Shown here one piece after another: positions 1-12,895 of a DNA stretch of 64,000 nt (position 1 is its first letter; each line of letters begins with the position of its first letter). Made by a program: the position numbers and the translations under genes. This DNA comes from Pleodorina starrii (Eukaryota > Chlorophyta > Chlorophyceae > Chlamydomonadales > Volvocaceae), in assembly GCA_030267565.1 (NCBI GenBank), contig BRXU01000010.1:802501-866500 (forward strand), in the 5' to 3' direction. Below the pieces are notes generated by a model. That model was given only the letters and a program-made list of their open reading frames with translations. It did no database searches and was not told the DNA's origin.

Positions 1-3000
1 TCGTCGCCGCACTGCTCCGGCCCCGCCGGCGCCCGGTCCGCGGCCCCGTCCGCGCCTGCAGCCGTGGCGGCGGCGGCGTCCGCCTGCTCCTGCTCCTGTT
101 GCTGCTGCCGCTGCTCCTGCTCCTCCTCCAACAGCTGCAAGGGGGACAAGAGAGGGTCCAAGCGGGCGGGCGGGCAGACGGACGAACGAACGGACGGGAG
201 TATAGGTGAGCGATTCCTTGGTACATATATTTATGTGGAAATGGAGTGAGGACGGAAGGATAAGGGATGCGCGGACGGTTGTGGACGGTTGCGGACGGTT
301 GGGTTGTGGCGACACGGGCGGTGCCGAGTGCAGCCGCTCCGCCGCCGCACCCAAACCCCCCCATTAGGCCGCCATTAGCCCCTCCCCCCGCCCTGCCCTC
401 TTTCTTCCCTGCCCCAGCTCCCCCCGCCCGCCCGCCCGCCCGCCCCCCCTCTCTCACCACCGCCTCCGCCGTCTTCCCGGTGTCTGCGATGCGTCTGTAC
501 CTCGTCCTGTTGACCCTCAGCTGCGCCAACTGGGGACCCAGCTCGGGCAGCACATCCACCAGCCGCTCCCACAGAGTGGTCACCACGTAGTCCTGGGAAG
601 GAGGGGGAGGGGGAGGGGTGGGGGGGTGGGGGTAAGAAGGAGACGGCGTGAGGGAGGGGGTGGGGGTGGGGGACTGGGGGGTTGGGTGGCGATGGTGGGG
701 GCAAAACAGACGAGACAACTCCCCTCCCCCCCCTAACGCGCGCTCCGCTCTGCGCCTCTCTCCCCCTCCCCATCCTCCTCCTCCACCCTCCCCCCGCCCT
801 CTGTTTGGACCCTCATGTCCTCTCAACCCTTCCCCCCCTCCCTCCGCCTCCCCCCTCCTCCCGCCCCCTCCTCTTTCCCCCCCTCCCTTGCCCCCCCCCC
901 TTTGCCCCCACCAGGAAGTTGAGCTCCACCCGCGCGCACATGACATGGTCCGAGGTGTCCACACTGAAGGTGACGGGCAGCCCCAGCGCCACCTCCTCCT
1001 GGCTCTGAGCCTCGAACTCCCGGTGCACGCGCTTGCTCATGGCGTGGTTGACGTGGAAGGGGCGGACCGCGTTGCCAATGTCGGCGGCGTGGAGGATCAT
1101 CTGGGGGGGGAGGGAGGGAGGGGGGGAGGGAGGGAGCGCGGGGGCGGGGGGGGGAAGAGGATGCTAGTGAACCACATGCATGTTGAAAATTGGTGACGGA
1201 ACGGAGACGCAGCCCAAAAGAAAAACCACCTCCGCTGGCCGGGGGGGGGTGGGGTCCCCGGATGCCGCCAATCCAACCCAACCCCGAGCCCACCGTAGTC
1301 CACGACCCCCGGCACCCGCCTCGCCGCGCCCCCCTCGCGTGCCACCCGCACCGCTCCCCCTTCCCCCCTCCCCCTACCCTTACCGGGTTCTGGGTCCGTT
1401 CGCTAACGCCGTCTCCTTCTCCGCAGCGGTACTGTCTTTTTACCCCCTCTTCCCCCCCACACATACACACCCACCCACCCCACACACACGCCCCGTCTCG
1501 CACCTTTATGAGCAGCCCGCGCCCGCGCCCGCGCCCGCGCCCGCACCCGCACCCGCCGCGCCTCCCTCGCGTGCCGCCCGCACCCGCTCCCCCCCACATA
1601 CGGTACACCCCCCCCGCACACACCTTTATGAGCAGCAGCGGCCGCCCGCATCGCTCCTTCCCCCTCCCCCCCTCCCCCTCCCCCCTTCCCCCCCACACAT
1701 ATACACCCCCCCACCCCACACCCACCCCTCCCCACACCCACCTTTATGAGCAGCAGCCGGTCCGCCTCATTGTCCGGCTCGTAGGCGGTCGAGTGCTTCT
1801 GGAACTCCTGCGTGATCGCAAAGTGGTTGGCCATGTCGGTGCACAGGATGGCGGAGATGATGAGCTTGCGCGCGGCTCGCTGCTCCTCGGGTCGCAGCAC
1901 GCCCAGCAGGTTGCAATCGGTGCGGGACATGATGGCAAAGGTCATGGCGCAGTGGTGGTTCTCCATGACGCTCTGGTCGTTGTAGATGCGGGCCAGCCTG
2001 AGGGGGCAAGGGGGCAAGGGGGGTGGGAGGGGGTCAGGGGAGGGGGGTTCAGGGAGTGATATGCTCCTTTATATAGCGGTAACAATGACAATGGCGAGGG
2101 GGGGGGTATCCACGGGGGTATAGGCCGGAGCCCGTGAACGGTCAAGTAACAGAAGAAGGCCGGGGGGGGGGGAGGAGGGTGGGAGGGAGGGTGGGGGAGG
2201 GAGGGGGGCGGTGTTGACCTTGGGGGGGAGGCGGGCCGGAGGGCGCAGGCGCGGATGGGGTCGGCCGCGTGGGGAAGCGGGGGGCTTGTTCGGACTGCCC
2301 CGCGGTGAAGAATCAATCCACAAGCGCTGCCAAAATGCAAATCGGTCAGCATTTTCGCCGGGGTCGCCTGTTTGCTCAAGAGTCCTCTGTCGCCCCCCCT
2401 CCTTCCACCACCACCACCACCACCACCACCGTCACGACCGCCACAAACCCGTAACTCCCTTTCCCTTCCCCGCCCCCCCCGCCCGCCCGGCAGGACCAGC
2501 AGGGCCCCGCCCGGGACGCCCAGCCTCACTCGCTTCCGCTGTTGACGTGGAAGCTGTTGGAGTGTCCGTCGTGGTCCAGGTCGTGACACAGCGCCGCCAC
2601 CAGCAGCGCCAGTCGCTCCAGGGGGGACAGAATGTTGACGGCGCGGGTCAGGGTGGACAGCTGCGGGGGGGTGGGGGAGGGAGGGAGGGAGGGAGGGAGG
2701 GAGCGAAGGGCCGGGGTGGAGGTGAAGGTGGTGGAGGGGGGTTATCCACGTGTAGGCCGGAGCCCGTGGACGGTAAAGTAACAGAAGAAGGCCCGGGGGT
2801 GGGGGGGGGGTGGGGGTTCAGGGAGTGATATGCTCCTTTATAAAATAATGAGTCACTGCGGATGTTGTTGATCAAGCTGCTCCGGCCGCTGAACCTCCGA
2901 AACTGTTAGCTGTAACCCACCCATTCCCATACGTTACCGACATTGATGCTTGACCAGTGGTAGCGCCGACCCGTCGTCTGGACGGTCTCGTAAGTCGCTT

Positions 3001-3886
3001 TGGACGACGTCGCATGTCGTAAGACGTCTCGGACGAAGTCGCGCCGCAGTTCGTGCGGTGCGATGTCGTAGATATGTACCAAACGTAAAATTAGCGAAGT
3101 AGAAGCGTCCGAAACTGACTGTAAAGCTGGCATGCGCGTGCTTGCTCTAAATTCCCCGAAATCCCACCCTCTAAGCTGTAAGAACTGGCAATGTCAACAT
3201 CTATCGGAAAGGAGGATGCTTACCTGTGCGGCAGACCAGTGCGGTAGCGATGGCGATCCGTCGATGCGTGATGGGCAGGGGCAACGTGGCGTAATGGTGA
3301 GCAACGTTGCAAAATTGCTGAGGGAGCATGGCGTGATATGCGGTGCGATACTAAGAAAAGTGCCTATGGAAAAGAGAAAAAAGATGAAGGATGCAAAAGG
3401 AAGCTGCGTATTTGAACACTCAGCGGTAACGTGCCGTACAGATGTACGGCGCGTTACAGTTGGGCGTTTTGCATATGTACTGACAGCGGTGCGGCACGGG
3501 GCCTGAGAAGGTTCCCGCCATACCGCGCACCGGAGGGGCCGATACATGCTGACCCCTGCGGTGTGGGATGGTAGGGGGCTGTAGCGAGGAACGTGCTACG
3601 TGAAGGGGTGAAGGGGTGCAGTGACGGTGGTGGCTGGCGTTTCTGGAGTGCGCGAAATGCCGCAAGAATGTGGTCAGAGAAATGCACGGGGAGGGTGGGT
3701 GGGAGTGGGGTTTTGGGTGGGGTGGGGTGAGGTGGGGCGGGGTGCGTGGGTGGGGTGGGGTGGGGCTGGGTGGGGTGCGGGGGATTGTGTGGGGTGGGGT
3801 GGGGTGCGGGGGTGAGGTGGGGTGGAGTGAGTAAGGGGGTGGAGTGGGGTAGGGGGCAGGGTGGGGTGGGGGAGTTTCCACGTGCG

Positions 3887-3920
<34 letters not shown>

Positions 3921-6900
3921 GGATGGGACAGATGCCTTATGTGAGCATGTGCGCTTGCAGTGTCTTGCACATTCCCGGCAAATCGTGATTGCAAAGTGCC
4001 CGTAGTGTATGCTGCATAGCTGCCGCATTGCCACTGATACAAAGGGAACGCAGCATAGAAGACTCGTGCAGAGTCATAGGGAAGGTGAACGAAAAGGTAT
4101 CGTTGCTGTAAGGGGACGTGGGCATCGCGAACGTTGGCTGAGTGCGTTGGCGCACGGTGATGGCGGGTGGGGGGTAGAAAATGATACCGCAGCCACGTTC
4201 CACCCCCCCCCAACCGGGGGGTTGGGAGGGTGGAACGTGGGAGATGGATCGGACCCCCCCCACCCCCTTTCCCCCGCAACAGCACGTGAGACTCGGCCGC
4301 CATAAGCCCCTCACGGGTGCCCCCTTTTCCCTGTGGCGGGCCCTCCCACCCGCCAACGCCCGCCCCCTCCCGCCAGCCCCAAGTCTCCTGGTCCCGCCCA
4401 TCCAACCCAACCCCGATGCCGCCCAAACCCAGCTTCCCCACCCAGCCGCCCAGGCAGCCCGCCACCCCCCCCACCCACCCAGCTTCCCCACCCACCCACC
4501 CAGCTTCCCCACCCGCCCACCCACCCACCCTACCCACCCCGCCATCCCCCCACCCACCCACCCACCCCAAGCCACCCCCCCATCCACCCACCAGGTACGT
4601 GGCCTGCAGCACGTGGCACACGTGGTTGAAATTGTGGTAGGGAATGGACTGATAGTGGCTGGCAACCGCAGTCAGGAAGTTGCGGAGGACCTGGGGGCAG
4701 GGGGGGCGGGGGGGGCGGGGGGCGAGGCGATAGCCGGACAGTCGGACATGGCAGGCAGCTCCGATTTTGCTATAACCCATTCCAGCTTTACCCAATCAGA
4801 TGATTTACTCCCGCATTACAAAAGTCCGCTCACCCGGCCCCCCCACCCACCCGCTCGCCCGCTGTCGTCACCCCTACTGCACCCCCCCGCCCCAAAATCC
4901 CACAGCACCTTTTAAAGCCTCCTGCCCCATCTCCCAGCCTCTGCGCGCGCCCCTACGGCCCTCCCCTTCAGCCCTCCCCTCCCCTTCAGCCCTCCCCTCC
5001 CCTCCCCTTCAGCCCTTCAGCCCTCCCCTCCAGCCCCACACCTTTGGCTGCAGCTCGTAGTCGGCCATTGCGCCCGACACAATGAAAATGTCGTACGCCA
5101 GCTTGACGAGCTCCTCCACCGTGAACTGCGTGAAGTCCCAGTCCCAGGAGTTGAGGGCCTCGGGCGGGTAGAAGCAGGGGGAGCGGGGGGAGCTGGCCTG
5201 GGTCAGGTTGGTGCAGCTCAGGTGGGTGCGGAGGGCCTGGGGGGGGGGGGGGGAGGGGGAGGGCAGGGAGGGAGGGAGGCGTGGAGGGAGGCGTGGAGGG
5301 AGGCGTGGAGGGAGGGGTGATGTGTTGGTGGAGAGACTGCGCGTGAGGGCGTCAAGGAAGGACCGCGGGGAGGAAGCACCGCGCCGAGGTGGAGAAGGCC
5401 TGCAGGCGTTAAAGCTGCTGTAGAGGGAAGGGAATGACATGGTAGAGGAGTAGAGGAGGGAGGTAGAAGAGGGGTGGTGGGGGAGGGAGGGTCGAGGGGC
5501 CCAAACCCCGATCTCGGCGCCGTGCAGGGCCTCCAATCCCATGTCTGTTCATGTGGCTGGTATGGCCACATACGGAATACGGTACGCACGGGTCTCCCAG
5601 CTGTATGCCCAGCGTGGCGCCTGGTGGCCCATCGTGGCGCCTAGTGGCCCATCGCCTGGTGGCCCAGTGCGGCGCCCAGGCGCCTGGTGGCACCAGGCCA
5701 GCCGCCGGGGTGGCACGCACGCACGCACCTGAGGGTCGCCCACGTCCACCCGCAGCGTCTCCTCCGCCACCGCCCGCAGCTCCTCCTGCACATTGGCAAA
5801 CACCGTGAAGGCCTCCGGAACCTGCAGCGCCAGCCTGCTGGGCGACGCCGGCGCCGGCGCCGCGCCCCCAAAGGACGAGCCCCGCGACAGCGCCCTCGCG
5901 CTCCCCGCCGCCTCCACCTCCACGACACACGCCGCCTCCTCGCCCTCGCCCTTGGCCGAGCCCTCGACGTCACTGGCGGTGGCGCTGTCACCCGTATCGT
6001 CCACATCATCGCTGGAGCCCTCAACGAACGGAACCCCGTCGCCGCCGCCGCCGCCTGCGGCGGCGGCGCCGCCGCCGGCGGCGGCGGCGGCAGCCACGCG
6101 GGCGCCTCCGGCGCCCGTGCCGGCCCCGCCTGCGCTCCGCGCCATCATGGACGACCGCCGCCAGGGCGCCATCAGCCGCTCCTGCGTCATCACGCGCCGC
6201 AAGTCGCGGCCGCCGCCGCCGCCGCCGCCGCTGACGGCGGCGGAGTTCCAGCGGCTGCGTTGCGGCGGCGACGACACCAGCGGCTGCTGCTGGCCGCGCG
6301 GTGAGGTCAGCACGGGCGGGAGCGACATCCGGCTGCCGGAGGTGGTGCGCCCCCCGGCGGCGGCGGCGGCCCCCGCCACCGCCAGCGGCATCCCTGCCGT
6401 CATGGAGTGGCCGGAGCGTGCCGGCACGATGACCTCGCCGCCTGCTGCGGCGGCGGCGTACCTGGCCTTCTGCTCCGCCTGGGTGCTGCTCTGGGTTCGC
6501 TGCACGGGGCTGTCTTCGGAGGTGTCTGAGGCGCCGCCGGTGGGGGAGGCGGGGGCGCCGGTGGGGGAGGCGGGGGCGCCGGCGCCGCCGCCGGCATCCG
6601 AATCGACCATCCCGTTGAACGAGCGGAAGACGCTGGGCTGCAGCCGGTGTACAACACGTCCACATATATACACAGAGGAGGAGGATGGGGGGGGGAGGGC
6701 GAGGAGGGGGAGGAGGAGGGAGGGGGCCCAAGAGGGTTGTGTCTTAGGCCAAAGCATCTTCTTATCCCAGCAGTCCACCCCCTCGTGCCGCCACCCTCGT
6801 GCCGCCCAGGTCCAAGGGGACAGGTCCGCCCCCGCTCACGCCATGCCATGCAAGCCCTCCCTTGCCTCCACCCTGGTGTTACCCTCCGCCAAGCCCAGCC

Positions 6901-9900
6901 AGCTCCTCCCTTTACCGGTACCCCGCTGCGGTTTGTCCTTCCTATTTCCCCCCTTTCCCCACCCCGTCTCAGTCCCTTCGCTGCGGTATCTCGTTTCTTA
7001 CCCCCCCAACCCCCCACCTCCTCCCCCACCACCCTCCTCCCCCACCACCCTCCTCCCCCACCATCCAGCAGCACACGCACCGGTCCCGCCGCGAATCCAA
7101 AGCTCCTCGCCGCCGCCGCCCGCACCGCCAGACTCATGCGGCTGTTGGGCACCCCCGCCAGGTCGCTGCGCCGCGGCGCACAGCCGCCGCCGCCGCCGCT
7201 GCCGGTGCCCGACAGCGCTCCGGAACCCACCATGGAGCCCCGCTTGAAGCCCGCCGCCCATCCGTCCCCGTACAGCGACTGCGACAGGTGGGCTGCGCGC
7301 TTCCGGTCCATGGACACGCGCATCTGGTTGGCGGTGGCGCTGGCGGCGGCGGAGAAGGAGTTGCGGTTGAACACGCCGTGGCCGCCCGAGAGCTCCCTGG
7401 GGACCGGAGCAAGGGGGCGCGGTGGGGGGGGGGGGGTCAGGGAGTGATATGCTCCATTACCGTACATAACAGGTGTCACTGCGGGGGTGGGGGGTGGGAT
7501 AAATGAGGATCAGGTAATGGGGAAAGGGGGCATCCAAGCCCGCCGGCGCGCTCCCCTCCCCTCCCCTCCCCTCCCCTCGCTCACGTCTTGTAGTCCGGCA
7601 GGATCAGGTAATGGATCGCAGTCCCCTCCCCTCCCCTCCCCTCCCCTCCCCTCCCCTCCCCTCGCTCACGTCTTGTAGTCCGGCAGGTACATCTGGATGA
7701 GCCGCGAGCGGAGCAGGTCCTCGTCACCCGACAGCGAGCCGCCGCAGGTGCCTCCCGGGGTGGAGCTGCCGTCGCCGCCGTCGCCGTCGGGTCCGCCGCC
7801 GACGCCGCCCGTGTGTTCCGTGCCCGCCGGCCCGGCGTTGGGGTGCGCTCCGTTGTGGCCCACCACACTCAGCGCCGACAGCAGCGATAGCTCCAGGGTG
7901 CGCTCACTCAGCAGGTCACCCACCTCGTAGGCGAACAGGGCCATGGCGTCGCTGAGGGGAGGGAGGGAGGGGAGGGAGGGAGGGAGGGACACGGGGTGGG
8001 GTGGGGGTGGGTGGGGGAGGGTGGGGTGGGGGTGGGTGGGGGAGGGTGGGGTGGGGGTAAGGAAGGAAAAGGTACCGCAGCAAAGGGTGGGACGGAGACG
8101 GGGGTTATCCACGTGTAGGCCGGAAGCCTTGACCCTTGACCCCCTCCCACCCCATCCCTAAACCCACATGCCCACCTTGATCCCTCCCCACCCACCTTTC
8201 TCATCCCCCTCACCTCCCCAACCCCACCCCAACCCCAACCCACCCCAGCCCCACCCCACCCCCAGCCCCCCGCACCAGTCAGCGTCCGTGAAGAACGGCT
8301 CGAAGAATATGTCGCTGGTGCCCTCCGCCTCTCGCTTATTGACCGCCAGCACCACCGCCAGCACCCGGTCGTTGTTGGAGCCGTGGATGGGCTGCACCAG
8401 AACCGACTTGATGCGCCCGCCGGTGGCCGACAGCTGGGGCGCCAGGCGGCACAGCGCGGGGTCGGAGCTGGGCTCGTCGAACTCCTGAGGGAAAGTGTGA
8501 GAGGGGGAGGCAGGGGGAGGGGCAGGGGGAGGGGTGAGAGGAGAGATACCGCGGCGAAGGGACGGAGACACGGCGTCAGCGCAGGCGCGGAGCCTGAGGC
8601 CAGAGTGGGCGGGGCGGGGAGTGGCGTCGTGGCTAGGCAGCGACCCACCCGCCCCGCCCGGGCCGGGCCCGGGCTGGGCAGCGACCCACCCGGCCCTGCA
8701 CCCACCACCGCGACCACCCGCCACATCGCGAGGAGCGCCGACGCTTGCCAGAGCTTCGGGCGCGCGAGCCGACGCACTTTTCCCCCGATACCACTGGCGT
8801 CCCGCCCTCCCGCTTCCACCCTCCCGCTTCCGCCCCCTCCCGCTCCCGCGCCCCCCACAGCCCCACTCACCGCCCAACTCATCGGCTTGAGCGACTCGGC
8901 GCACGCGCCCACCACGCCTCCCTGCTCCCCCACCCTCAGCCGCATGGGCGGCTCTCCCGGGCTGGTGTGCAGCCACATCTCCCCCCGCGGCTTGTCCACC
9001 AGGAAAAACAGAACCCGCTCCGCGTGGATGACGTGGCGCTCCAGGGCGGCGGTGGCGATGGAGACCATCTGACCCACCTCCTCCTGCGCGTGTGTAGGCG
9101 AGGGTAGGCGTGGCAGGGGGGAAGCCGCTGGGCGGAAGACGATCGCCGAGCCGGCCGGCCAGCCGAGTTCCAAGCCCCTTACTTTGTGTTAAGTCCACCC
9201 GCCTGGATGCCCCAATCACTCCTGGCAGCTGCCAGACCCGGGCGCATTCTGGTCAACCGTCGGCCCCCCCTCCAGCCCACAGCCCGCCTGGCCCCAGCAG
9301 GACCTGTTCCCCCCCGCCCCCGCCCTCCCCTCTGCCCGCTGCGGGTGTAATCATCACTACAGCCCCCCCCCACCCGCCCCTCGGCCCTCACCGCCGCGTT
9401 GAGGCTCTTGAAGCAGGTGTAGATGGCCTGCAGCCGCTCCTTCTCCCGCCTGAGGCCCGGGGGGGGGGGGGAGGGCGGTGAGGTGCGCGGCGGGGCGGGC
9501 TTGAGTAATGGGGAACGTCACGCGTGGAGGCCCCCAGGCTTCAGCCAGGTTCCTCGGAAGCGCGTCACAGGGGCCGGGCCGCCCGGTGTAGCCGCCCCTC
9601 CCACAGGCTCGCCGCGATTGCAGACGCAGCCTTCAGCCAACCCCATCTCCAACCCACAGCCCGCCGCAGCCGCAGCAGCCCCACAGCCAGCCCTGTCGTC
9701 GTGCCCGCTGGCGCCTAATCCCAATCCCGATCCCCCAGGCGAAGCGCACCGCAGCCCGCCGTCAGGCCCGCTCACTTGGCTGTCTCGTGCAGCTTGGCTT
9801 TGACCAGCGTGTTGCCCAGGTGCGTGCCAAAGAGCTTCAGGTTGCGTTCGTCGGCCGGGGTGAAGGGCTGCCCCGACTTCTTGTTCAGGGCCTGGTGGTA

Positions 9901-12895
9901 GGGGGGGCCAGGGAGTGATATGCTCCTTTATATCACAATGAGACATGGGCCTGGGGTCAGAATGAGGGCCTGGGGGTAGGGGGGTGAGAGGGAGCAGGAG
10001 CGGCGGCGCGGTACAGGGCACGGTGGCAAGACCACAACGCTTGGGGGCCCAGCCAATCTGAGCCGATCCGATCCGAGCCCGACCGGACCGGTTCCCGAAG
10101 GAGAGCCTCACGCACCCCGCAGCAGCGCGTGCTGCTGCGGTGTACAACATGCGGTCGCAAAGGCCAGGCGCTGCCCCGCCAGTGCTGTGCCGCATCGCCG
10201 GCGGAAAGCCGAACAGGCAGCCCAGGCGGCCAGCCAGGGCCCGTTCGCCCAGCTGGCCCGACGACATCCGCGGCAGGGGGGCCACAGCCTCCTCCTGCTG
10301 CTGCTGCGTGCGCTGCGCCTCACTGCGCCCGACCGCCGCCCCACACGCCCCACGCCGGATCCCGCATCCCAAGCTGCTGCTGCTGCTGCTGTGGTGCGAA
10401 GGCAGCAGGGCTCCTGGAAAGCCACCACCATCGATCGGGGGGCGCCCCATTTCGGGGGCATCATCAGCTCCAGAAGCCGCAGCCGATGGCTGGCCACGCG
10501 GCAACCGGTGGCTGCTGATGCGACCCAACCAGCGCTTCGGAGCGGGGATCCCGAGTTCCCCCGGGGGATGCTAAGTGAGTTCCCCGCGCTCGCGCTCCGG
10601 CATACGTCGCGGTTCAGCCCGGTGTTCAGCGCGACCCACATCCCACCCACCAGCTGAGACCGCATGCCGTTTCCGAGGCCAGGTCAGGCCAGCCATGCGG
10701 TACTGCTATAGGGCCGGTCTTGCAAGACTGACCCCCGGGCAGTACCGCATCCCCAGCGGCCCAGCCCAGCGGCCCAGCCAGCCGAGCAGCCGTCCGTCCT
10801 CCCCCCCCGCCCTCCGACGGGCGAGCGCATCCAACCTTGCCGCCACCGACGACACGCAGCAGCTGAGCTGCCAAATTGGTTGAGCAGCCAACGCGGAGCC
10901 GCGGGCGCCTGGACCTCCACCGACAGCCCCGGCGCCGGCAGCCGCTCCTGCTACTGCTGCTGCTGAGGCTGAGGCCGCCACTGCAACCGTGCGCCCTTGA
11001 CGCAGCAGCGTGTGAGACGCTGATCGAAATGCATTTCGACGGTTAAGTGGCGCAAGGCGTCGCCGCCCGCAGCCCGGCATACGGTACGCGGTCCCGGCCC
11101 CGCACCGTCACCGCCCGCCAGGCCTGCATGCACGCCGACGCTCGCACGCCCAACCGATTGAGGGGGCGCGCCCGGCTTGGCCACCCCGAGCGAGCGGCTC
11201 TGCGTCAGGCCCTTCCCTGGATCCCTCCGCTCCCGTCCCCTGTGGCCTCGCTTCCTTCCTCCCTCCCCTCTCCCCGCCGTGCTCCGCTCCCACCCTCCCC
11301 GCCCCCTCCCACCCTCCCCGCCCCCTCCCTCCCTCCCCGCTCCCCCCGCCGTGCTCCGCTCCCTCCCCACCTGCAGCACCGCCACGTTCTTGCCGGTCAT
11401 GTCCGACACGGCCATACACAGCATGCTGCGGGTGCGGAAGCCGGTGGCCCGGTCCACCTCCTTGTTGAACATGGGGTGGGCGTACACGTCGGGCAGGTTC
11501 ATGCTGCCGCCTGGGAGGGCAGGGGCGGGTAGGGGGGCGGGGAGGAGGGCGCCGGAGGGGGCGGCGCAGTGGAGCGGGAGCCTGTCAGGACGGGGCGCTA
11601 GGGGTGGGTGGCGGTGGCGGTGGTGGGAATGGAAATGGCCAAGGGTTATATTACGGCGCGGTGAGCTGGGACGTGAGGCAGGAGTGGGTGCGAGAAAGAG
11701 GGGGTTGGGAGAGGCCGTGCTGACAGGCTGGGGTGGAGGTGGGGGGCGAGCGGTAGGGGCGGCGGTGAGCTTAGCGTGGTGAATGCTGAGGCGGCTTCGG
11801 TTGGTCCGGGATGGCCGCTGGCGTCCGCTCGTGTGCGAGGGGCCGCCAGCGGCAGGGCAGGCGGGGCGGGCGCCACGGCGGCGGGCAGGAAGACGGAGGG
11901 ACGGAACACCATGTACGACACCCGGAGGAACTGTGCGGAGGATGGCGGGGCGCAGCTCGGCCCTCTCAGCGCACGCAACCAGGTCCTCTGCTTTTGGGAC
12001 GACCACGTCTTTAGGAGTGGATGTCCGTCGGGCCGGCATCGCCACTGGGCCAAGGCAGGGCCCTGTGTCCGATCGCCGGGTGTGCGGACTTCCGCCGGCA
12101 CCAGGGGTGTTGCTCGCTCGCGGGGCAAGCTCACAAGGCGCCACTGTTCGCTTAGAATCGCACAGTCGCGTGGCTCGGTGTGCGATGCCAGGAAAGCACC
12201 TTGCAGCTGCCGTGACGCGGCTGTGGTACCTCGGGTGTCTACCAGCCCGGGGGGCTGGGGACTCACCCGTCTGAGCGACGAGGCCAGCGATGCCTTCGCC
12301 AAACTGGATGCGGAGAATCTGAGTCAGATCAATCATGGCTCTGCGATGCGCGCAACAATGCGATAACCATTATGTTACAAAGGTCCTCTCCTAAATGCTA
12401 CGAATTGCGAGTCAAAATATGAAAAGACGCCCGCACCTGAGCTCCCTCCTGCGCTCGAATATAAGGAACAAAGTCACGCGCTCGCAGTCAAGTAGTTCCA
12501 GCGCCACTTGGCGAACGTTCTGCATGGCCGTGTGAATATCCAGCTCCGCTGCGAGCTGGTTTAAGACGGTGATAGCCTACAGTGCAACACGGATTGCTCT
12601 CAGGCACGTTCAGCGATATGCGTCGGTGTACCCGTCCGCCGGTCAGCGCTCGGTGCCGCGAAACGAATGGTCGGACCTTGTGCAGGCTATTCAGTTCAGC
12701 CTGGAGCTGAACCACCTTCGTCTGCACAGCGTCCTCCTCCATTTTCTGAACGCGCTCAGTGCTCGGCTGGTTGCGAAAAGCTATGTTGAGCACGTTTAGG
12801 TTCGATGGTCGTCGCAGGCCCGCTACTCGGGAGCACTGCCTTGACGCTGGGCCACTGGGTAAAGATGTATTCCTTATATGTAGGGTTAGCGACAT
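1..12895 (-). CDS. GAF-domain cyclic nucleotide phosphodiesterase (3' end outside window)
   Basis: Hydrolyses cAMP and/or cGMP; which one cannot be told from sequence. Exons (minus, 5' to 3'): 12895-12677, 12576-12437, 12340-12267, 11510-11371, 9891-9776, 9449-9392, 9083-8871, 8484-8276, 7951-7670, 7396-7081, 6637-5729, 5236-5042, 4690-4592, 2660-2530, 1997-1742, 1100-912, 592-458, 134 to window edge. Phases match at every junction. Numbering from the ATG at 12895: coiled-coil about 40-73, GAF-A about 76-230 (NLPDVYAHPMFN, TGFRTRSMLC), GAF-B about 250-480, low-complexity Ala/Gly/Ser/Pro linker about 480-890, PDE catalytic domain about 905-1225. Catalytic signatures are complete: YHNFNH (H976, H980), CHDLDHDG (H1016, D1017), SVMENHH, and HAADIGN (D1126). 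No transmembrane segment is seen. The last visible exon is Gln/Glu-rich. The first exon is the weakest part: its donor is GTCCGA and further 5' exons may exist. Family assignment is certain; substrate is not. Confidence 0.95.
1499..1760 (-). repeat. Tandem duplication of a 5' splice site (three copies)
   Basis: The end of the PDE exon at 1742, plus its GT donor, is repeated downstream at about 1622 and 1502, with a period near 120 bp. Each copy reads GCTGCTCATAAAG followed by GTG on the minus strand. The copy at 1742 is taken as the real donor because it is joined to the conserved exon. The two others are potential decoy donors inside the intron 1101-1741. Confidence 0.8.
2048..2160 (+). repeat. 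Dispersed intronic repeat, composite of two motifs
   Basis: Contains the motif GAGTGATATGCTCCTTTATA followed by TATCCACG...GGCCGGAGCCCGTG and AAGTAACAGAAGAAGGCC. The same modules occur in another order at 2735-2872 and singly elsewhere in introns of this gene and of MMS19. No coding capacity; the function, if any, is unknown. Confidence 0.8.
2735..2872 (+). repeat. Dispersed intronic repeat, same modules in swapped order
   Basis: Here the TTATCCACGTGTAGGCCGGA module comes first, then AAGTAACAGAAGAAGGCC, a G-rich run, and the GAGTGATATGCTCCTTTATA module followed by ATGAGTCACTGCGGA. Together with 2048-2160 it shows that the modules move or duplicate as separable blocks. Confidence 0.8.
2873..4591. 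other. Intron sequence of the PDE gene with hairpins and a GT microsatellite
   Basis: This stretch lies in the 1.93 kb intron 2661-4591. From about 2870 to 3560 the composition is less GC-homopolymeric than the flanks, with repeated GACGTCG-type words. A hairpin at 3426-3457 has 14-bp arms (GTAACGTGCCGTAC, one mismatch). A second at 4193-4240 has arms starting CCACGTTCCACCC. A GT-rich microsatellite occupies 3881-3921 after a G-rich run from about 3690. No exon could be supported here. Confidence 0.6.
7553..7690 (-). repeat. Second duplicated 5' splice site, 85-bp offset
   Basis: The end of the PDE exon at 7670 (CCGGACTACAAGAC then GTGAGCGAGG on the minus strand) is repeated 85 bp downstream, with the copy donor at 7585. 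The copies are separated by CTCCC runs. The upstream donor at 7670 is used in the model because it keeps phase with the exon starting at 7396. The copy is a plausible alternative or decoy donor. Confidence 0.8.

Noticed and set aside
648..2059. Long Pro/Arg-rich and Gly-rich open frames opposite the PDE exons and in its introns
   Set aside because: These come from C-rich introns and antisense frames of real exons; conserved PDE residues and phased splice sites are on the minus strand.
5793..7247. 484-codon plus-strand open frame
   Set aside because: It is antisense to the PDE linker exons 6637-5729 and 7396-7081, which are in phase with conserved exons on both sides.
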